From the NCBI GenBank assembly GCA_023382975.1, contig JAHDXO010000038.1, forward strand, positions 43,928 to 107,927: 64,000 nt of DNA, written 5' to 3'. The notes beneath the pieces were generated by a model. That model was not told the origin of the DNA, searched no databases, and saw only the letters and a list, made by a program, of their open reading frames with translations. Positions 59,744-64,000 of the stretch are shown here, piece by piece; position 1 is the first letter of the stretch, and each line of letters opens with the position of its first letter. This DNA is from Pirellulaceae bacterium. Its GTDB lineage: Bacteria; Planctomycetota; Planctomycetia; Pirellulales; Pirellulaceae. A program made the translations under genes and the position numbers.

Positions 59744-60130
59744 ATGAAGACGAATGGGATCTTAGAAATGGTGTGCGTCGTGTGCGTCGGCCTTTGCGGG
59801 TTTGCACTTGGCTATGTTCCAAGCGAACTTTGGGCCAGTTGTTCCGAGATGGAGTGTAAAGAGATCGTTTGCGTCCGGACCTCCCGGGTGATTAGCCCCT
59901 TCGATATGGTTATGCCCGCAAAGGCAGCCATGGTCTATGCGCCCCAACCAAACGGAGGTGTGATTGTCTCTAATCCTCTCCTGCCCGTCAATTTCTTCAG
60001 CAACTGCAACGGCGGCGGAAATCTGTGTCATCCGGACGGATCGCCAGTTCCCTGGGAGGCGTTCACATGTGTCGACTGTGAATGGATCTGGCTGATCGAT
60101 GGTGCGTTCTGCTTTAACGATGGCTCGTAG
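59744..60130 (+). CDS. Small Cys-rich exported protein
   Basis: 128 residues, ATG at 59744 with GGAGG eight bases upstream. A hydrophobic leader (VCVVCVGLCGFALGYVP) precedes a mature part with about eight cysteines: CSEMECKEIVCV, NCNGGGNLCHP, FTCVDCEW and FCFND. This arrangement suggests disulfide stabilisation outside the cytoplasm and fits the MauE-thioredoxin gene at the operon start. No family is recognised. Confidence 0.75.
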   Translation: MKTNGILEMVCVVCVGLCGFALGYVPSELWASCSEMECKEIVCVRTSRVISPFDMVMPAKAAMVYAPQPNGGVIVSNPLLPVNFFSNCNGGGNLCHPDGSPVPWEAFTCVDCEWIWLIDGAFCFNDGS

Positions 60131-60294
60131 CGCATTCGCGAGCGCCTCACGGACTTACAAGTGGCGGGGCGTGAGGGTTTTCGTGAGTTGAAAAGGTGAG
60201 CCACGCCTTCGGTGGATGGGCGGTGAGCCGGAGAGTGCTCACACCAGTGCGAGGTATCCAATCAGGGTAGATCTTGTGGGAATGGTGGTTGCGG

Positions 60295-61320
60295 ATGCGA
60301 GTAATCGTTCAAATCCCCTGCTTGAACGAGTCCGAAACGATCCGTGCAGTGGTGGGCGATGTACCTCGTGCTATTGTCGGGGTCGATCGGGTCGAGGTGT
60401 TGGTGGTGGATGACGGCAGCACGGACGACACGATGCGGGTGGCGCGCGAGGCGGGGGTCGAGCACGTGGTGCGGCATCGGCGGAACCGGGGATTGGCCGC
60501 GGCGTTCCGCACGGGACTGGATGCCTGCTTGCAACAGGGCGCGGATGTCATCGTCAACACGGACGGGGATCACCAGTACTGCGGCGCGGATATCCCGGCG
60601 CTGATCGGGCCGATCTTGCGCGGTGAGGCGGATGTGGTGATCGGCGACCGCCAAACCCGGAACGTGCCGCACTTTTCACGCGCAAAGAAATGGTTGCAAG
60701 CGGCGGGTAGTTGGCTGGTCCGGCGGTTGTCCGGCACGGCGGTGCCCGACGCGGTCAGCGGGTTCCGGGCATTTTCGCGCGAGGCGGCGCTGCAGATCAA
60801 CGTGGTGTCGTCGTTCAGCTACACGATCGAGACGCTGATCCAGGCGGGCGAAAAGCGTCTGCGGGTGGCGTCGGTGCCGGTGCGGGTCAACGGCCGGACG
60901 CGGCCCTCGCGGCTGTTCAAATCGACCGTGGGCTTCCTGGCCCGGTCGCTGCTGACCATGGTCCGTACCTACGCGATGTACGAGCCGCTGCGGGTGTTCG
61001 GTTGTCTGAGCGCTCTGCTGATCCTGACCGGCGCTGCGCCGGTCGCCCGGTTTCTGTACCTGTGGAGCACGGGCCAAGGGGCCGGGCATGTCCAATCGCT
61101 GGTGCTGGGCGGCGCGCTGTGCGTCATGGGCCTGCTCGCCCTGCTGGCCGGCGTGCTCGCCGACCTGATCGCTGTCAACCGCCAACTGATCGAAACGACA
61201 CTCGAAAAAGTCCGGCGGTTGGAGTTGGCAAATTCGGCGGCTGTGAAACGAGACGCGTGCGGGACGAGCTGTGCAGATGCCGAGCTGGGTTGGCACCGGG
61301 AGCACGGGGACGACGTATGA
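60295..61320 (+). CDS. Family 2 glycosyltransferase, polyisoprenyl-phosphate type
   Basis: 341 residues from the ATG at 60295 (an in-frame GTG lies 21 bases upstream). GT2 motifs are clear: IVQIPCLNESETIRAVV, VLVVDDGSTDDTMRVA, GLAAAFRTGLDACL, and the DxD-containing VIVNTDGDHQYCG. SGFRAFSREAALQ is the acceptor-side motif. Two C-terminal helices (VFGCLSALLILTGAAPVARF, GALCVMGLLALLAGVLAD) place it with dolichyl/undecaprenyl-phosphate sugar transferases. It would build lipid-linked sugars for exported glycoprotein or envelope glycans. The stop overlaps the next start by four bases. Confidence 0.9.
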   Translation: MRVIVQIPCLNESETIRAVVGDVPRAIVGVDRVEVLVVDDGSTDDTMRVAREAGVEHVVRHRRNRGLAAAFRTGLDACLQQGADVIVNTDGDHQYCGADIPALIGPILRGEADVVIGDRQTRNVPHFSRAKKWLQAAGSWLVRRLSGTAVPDAVSGFRAFSREAALQINVVSSFSYTIETLIQAGEKRLRVASVPVRVNGRTRPSRLFKSTVGFLARSLLTMVRTYAMYEPLRVFGCLSALLILTGAAPVARFLYLWSTGQGAGHVQSLVLGGALCVMGLLALLAGVLADLIAVNRQLIETTLEKVRRLELANSAAVKRDACGTSCADAELGWHREHGDDV

Positions 61321-62540
61321 CGCCCAGAGAACAGAGTATGGAAGACAGGACTGTCGAGAACGGCGTGAGGCACGATCGGCGGCAAATTGAAATTCTCTCC
61401 AGGCTTCAACGAACTGGCGCAACGGAGAGGCGGTGGTGGAAGCTATCCACGACGCTTCGTCTTGCAAGTTCGCGAATCGCCGGAGTATCGTTCGTATTCT
61501 TGGTTCTGGTAGCGGTCGCATTGACTTGGTTAGTGCAGTCTAGTGTCCAGACCGGCGTGACAGGATCTCAGCTTCAACTGGACCCCATCTGCGAGGACTT
61601 TGGTACGGTCTGGGAGGAAAACGATTTCCATTGGAGGCTGAAGATCCACAATCCAACGGGAAAAGAAATCACAATTGGCCGTTTCCTGACGTCCTGCAAT
61701 TGTGCGGCGGTGAAACCGGAGTCCATTGTCCTTGCACCGGGCGAATCGACGGAAGTGCTGGTGACGCTCGATCTGAGATCGTTCAACAAGGAAACAGCTA
61801 CAGAGGAAACGCGGGACTTTGCCACACAGATTATTCCCGTTCTGAAGGAAAACAAACCCCCGTATCCTGCGTGGGTGGTGCGTGGAGAAGTTCGGCGCGC
61901 GTTTCGAATCCAGCCAACTCTCCTGACCTTCGGAGAATCACTGATCGAAGGCGGGACGTGTCCTGCCGGGTTGATTCGTGTAGCGGCGCTGACGAATTTG
62001 TCAAGTTTTGAGGCGAATTCGACGGAGCCACAGGTCGCAAGCGTCGAGGTTGAAGCGACCACCGAGCCTTGTGGTTACGTGATTCGAGTATGTCCCGATC
62101 CCTCAGTGTCCGCCGGACTATACCGATTTGATGTTGCCGTTACCGCCAACACAGAGTCATGCAACTCGACCGTTCGCGCGTCGATTCCAGTAGAAATGCG
62201 GGTGCTTCCTGATCTCCAGATCGTCCCACCCTCGCTCTCTTTCGGGATACTACAGTCCGATGAATGCATCGAAGAAACGATCGTCCTCCGGTCCCGGAGC
62301 GGAAAGGCGTTCGAAGTAGTCGGCATCGAAGTCCAGGAAGGTGAGGGAGTCTTCGTGGAACCCCTGATGCGCAGCGAAGCGGAAGCGAGCTTCCGTATCC
62401 GTCAAGTTGCACTGGCTCCGCGATCACAGAATTTGCTTGTGCGCTTCATTGTTCAGCATTCGTTCACGACGTTGCATCACGAGGCGATATTGCGGATAAG
62501 CTACTATGGAGTCGGTTTCGGCGATAAAATTGAGCATTAA
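61317..62540 (+). CDS. DUF1573-domain exported protein (copy 2)
   Basis: 407 residues; ATG at 61317 overlaps the glycosyltransferase stop (ATGA) with GGGGA upstream. A helix (GVSFVFLVLVAVALTWLVQ) at about residues 58-78 anchors it after a cytoplasmic N-terminus. The DUF1573/ASH-like domain has PICEDFGTVWEENDFHWRLK, NPTGKEITIGRFLTSCNCAA, VKPESIVLAPGESTEVLVTL. CNC matches the CQC of copy 1. A second Ig-like half shows IVPPSLSFGILQSDEC and FVEPLMRSEAE. It is clearly a duplicated counterpart of 57410-58498. Confidence 0.82.
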   Translation: MTPREQSMEDRTVENGVRHDRRQIEILSRLQRTGATERRWWKLSTTLRLASSRIAGVSFVFLVLVAVALTWLVQSSVQTGVTGSQLQLDPICEDFGTVWEENDFHWRLKIHNPTGKEITIGRFLTSCNCAAVKPESIVLAPGESTEVLVTLDLRSFNKETATEETRDFATQIIPVLKENKPPYPAWVVRGEVRRAFRIQPTLLTFGESLIEGGTCPAGLIRVAALTNLSSFEANSTEPQVASVEVEATTEPCGYVIRVCPDPSVSAGLYRFDVAVTANTESCNSTVRASIPVEMRVLPDLQIVPPSLSFGILQSDECIEETIVLRSRSGKAFEVVGIEVQEGEGVFVEPLMRSEAEASFRIRQVALAPRSQNLLVRFIVQHSFTTLHHEAILRISYYGVGFGDKIEH

Positions 62541-62610
62541 GGCTGTTTCGCTCGAATGTTTCGCGGCGGGACGTGTCGCGGTAGCCGAGACGCCTCTGAA
62601 AGGGTTCTAT

Positions 62611-63882
62611 ATGAAATTTCAACTGATCTCCAACCCATGCTTGCTCATTCCCTTGGCGGCAGCCCAGTTCTTGGCGACGTGTGTACTTGCAGCCGAGGAT
62701 ACGCGAGAGACCACGGACGCCCGGTTGCTGGAATCCATCGAAGCAGGTTGGCGTGCGAGGGAGGAACGCGTTCGTTCGGCCGAGTTCGCCTGGACTGAAG
62801 TTCGGACCACGCGCATGGCTCCGGCAGAGAGTGCGATCGGCGGTCCTTTCGGTCTCGAAGACGCGCCGCCTTCGACTGAAGCAACGTCCGAGCAGCGATT
62901 GCATCTCCATCAATACCGACAGGAACTCGCGTTACAGGGGGAGAAGTATCGCTTTCGCGACTCCATGCCGGGCCTAACGTTCGACCGCTCCGAATACGAG
63001 ATGCCGGAAAGGCTCTTCGCTTCCGACGGAGAGGTCCGTTGGGGATACTTCGAGTCGACTGTCCCCAAGACCACTCCGTACTTCGGCACCGTTCGGCATC
63101 ACACGAAGGATGCCGTGTCGTCCGTCGCGATGAATCTCTCGAACAAGGTTCTCTTTCTGCACTTGCGTCCGTCTGTCCATTCGCCCGATCTGTTCTCCCA
63201 AGCCGACGTTTCCGCTCCTCGTGCCGTTCTCGGCGAGATGGATTGTGTCGTCATTGCGGCACCCGGTTTGCGCGGGGCGCAAGAGCTATTCTGGCTGGAT
63301 GCCGATTTGCAGTTCAGTATGCGACGATTCGTACGGCGAGTTGCTGACAGTACTGTTATGCAGATCGACGTAACCTACGATGTACCATCCGGCGATACTC
63401 CGATTCCGATGTCTTGGAAGATTCTGCAGCAGTCTGCCAACGGCGATTTTCATACCATGTACGAAGCCGAAGTTCTCGTGGGAAAAATCAATCAAGACAT
63501 CGACGAGGAGCACTTTGCGGTCAACTTTCCCGCCAATACGCTGGTTGCCGACTATGTGCATAACAGTCTCGAGGGGATTCCAGGAAGTTCCCAGGCCAAA
63601 AGCCAAACGAGTGCCATGCATGCAGACGGAGGCCCCGATTGTCTGGAGTACCTCGTTCGAGCTGATGGCACCAAACGGCTGGTACTGGCGAACGAGATGC
63701 GTCGCATATCGGATGGACAAGAGTTGATTGACACAGATACCGGATTCGCTGGGCTGGACGACCAGCAAGCCTGGCGAAGCCCCTGGTTTCTATGGGGTGT
63801 TATGTTGGCTTTGCTTCTGTTTGTCGGTGTTCTCGTCCGTTGGCAGGCGAAGACGCCGCACATTGCACGTGTCGACGGTTGA
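62611..63882 (+). CDS. Exported protein with C-terminal membrane helix (paralogue B)
   Basis: 423 residues from the ATG at 62611 with GAAAGGG upstream; the frame extends to 62506 without support. Signal peptide NPCLLIPLAAAQFLATCVLAA. ESIEAGWRAREERVRSAEFA then WTEVRTT aligns with paralogue A. The middle has FDRSEYEMPERLF and LHLRPSVHSPDLF. The C-terminal FAVNFPANTLVADYVH, YLVRADGTKRLVLANEMRR and a final helix (FLWGVMLALLLFVGVLV) match A. The two paralogues each follow a DUF1573 gene, so the operon contains a duplicated block. Function unknown. Confidence 0.8.
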   Translation: MKFQLISNPCLLIPLAAAQFLATCVLAAEDTRETTDARLLESIEAGWRAREERVRSAEFAWTEVRTTRMAPAESAIGGPFGLEDAPPSTEATSEQRLHLHQYRQELALQGEKYRFRDSMPGLTFDRSEYEMPERLFASDGEVRWGYFESTVPKTTPYFGTVRHHTKDAVSSVAMNLSNKVLFLHLRPSVHSPDLFSQADVSAPRAVLGEMDCVVIAAPGLRGAQELFWLDADLQFSMRRFVRRVADSTVMQIDVTYDVPSGDTPIPMSWKILQQSANGDFHTMYEAEVLVGKINQDIDEEHFAVNFPANTLVADYVHNSLEGIPGSSQAKSQTSAMHADGGPDCLEYLVRADGTKRLVLANEMRRISDGQELIDTDTGFAGLDDQQAWRSPWFLWGVMLALLLFVGVLVRWQAKTPHIARVDG

Positions 63883-63921
63883 GTTCGTTTCGCATCTTTG
63901 ACTCGTTAAGGAGGTCGTAGG

Positions 63922-64000
63922 ATGGTGGTTTTCCGAGACCACCGTCGGGCGGGGCTGTCGCTGGTGGAACTGATGGTGGTGATCGCCATCGTCGGAGTGC
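63922..64000 (+). CDS. Type IV prepilin-like protein, start only (cut by right edge)
   Basis: 26 codons are present. GGAGG lies about eight bases before the ATG at 63922. The start MVVFRDHRRAGLSLVELMVVI then AIVGV is a prepilin cleavage/methylation signal (basic leader, G|LSLVELMVVIAIVGV). In planctomycetes such starts usually belong to long DUF1559 proteins. It is 39 bases after paralogue B and is likely part of the same operon. Confidence 0.85.
   Translation, partial: MVVFRDHRRAGLSLVELMVVIAIVGV

Noticed and set aside
60711..61316. Upstream extension of the second DUF1573 frame
   Set aside because: It lies in the glycosyltransferase gene in another frame; the ATGA overlap at 61317 with GGGGA upstream is the likely start.
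1..64000. CRISPR arrays, rRNA, tRNA, prophage or integrase genes
   Set aside because: I looked for regularly spaced identical repeats, clover-leaf candidates and integrase or transposase motifs and found none. The regular repeats at the left are coding modules.

Overview
The window looks like a chromosome segment from a high-GC planctomycete, probably of the Pirellulales type. This rests on protein families rather than rRNA. A giant secreted protein starts with an LEPR-XLL-type signal (IEPLEQRQLLA). There is a WPQFRGP-type PQQ propeller protein, a Tat-exported Gfo/Idh/MocA oxidoreductase, several secreted glycosidase-like proteins, and a DUF1573/MauE/prepilin-like operon. I found no rRNA, tRNA, CRISPR array or intact transposase.

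Layout. 1-22349 (minus strand) is one uninterrupted reading frame of at least 7,449 codons whose 3' end lies beyond the left edge. It encodes a secreted or surface protein: an N-terminal sorting motif, about 1,940 residues of Asp/Gly-rich beta repeats, then a long ladder of bacterial Ig-like modules interspersed with four pairs of kexin-type P domains and two PPC-like domains. 22.9-27.0 kb (minus) holds a papain-fold protein lacking two catalytic residues, a tandem pair of paralogous planctomycete proteins, and a SapC-family protein. 27.6-29.4 kb (plus) is a DUF3311 plus sodium:solute symporter pair. 29.5-32.2 kb (minus) has a PQQ-propeller protein and a HEAT-repeat protein. 32.4-34.7 kb (plus) has dprA followed by a PAS-SpoIIE phosphatase. 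35.3-39.0 kb (plus) is a two-gene unit: oxidoreductase plus a double pectate-lyase-like beta-helix protein. 39.1-49.9 kb is mostly minus-strand: two methyltransferases, membrane proteins, a GHL10-type and a GH5-type glycosidase, threonine aldolase, a coiled-coil protein and a STAS protein. 50.1-55.0 kb (plus) is a 1,647-residue GH2-like protein. 55.05-55.9 kb (minus) is an LAB_N membrane protein with a small membrane partner.

56.1 kb to the right edge (plus) is a compact run of eight genes preceded by a sigma70-like promoter and a leader hairpin. They are MauE-thioredoxin fusion, DUF1573 protein, a secreted protein with a C-terminal membrane anchor, a small Cys-rich exported protein, a polyisoprenyl-phosphate-type glycosyltransferase, a second DUF1573 protein, a paralogue of the anchored protein, and a prepilin-like protein cut by the edge. 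The internal duplication and the overlaps suggest one envelope-located system. With the giant protein it is the strongest candidate here for undescribed biology.

Mobile or repetitive DNA includes a 100-bp element with 24-bp terminal inverted repeats (44911-45010), a heptanucleotide repeat that contains a start codon (40554-40606), two copies of a 19-bp palindrome (47168-47220), and the protein-level repeats of the giant gene. Start codons were chosen by Shine-Dalgarno spacing and N-terminal signals where several were possible.
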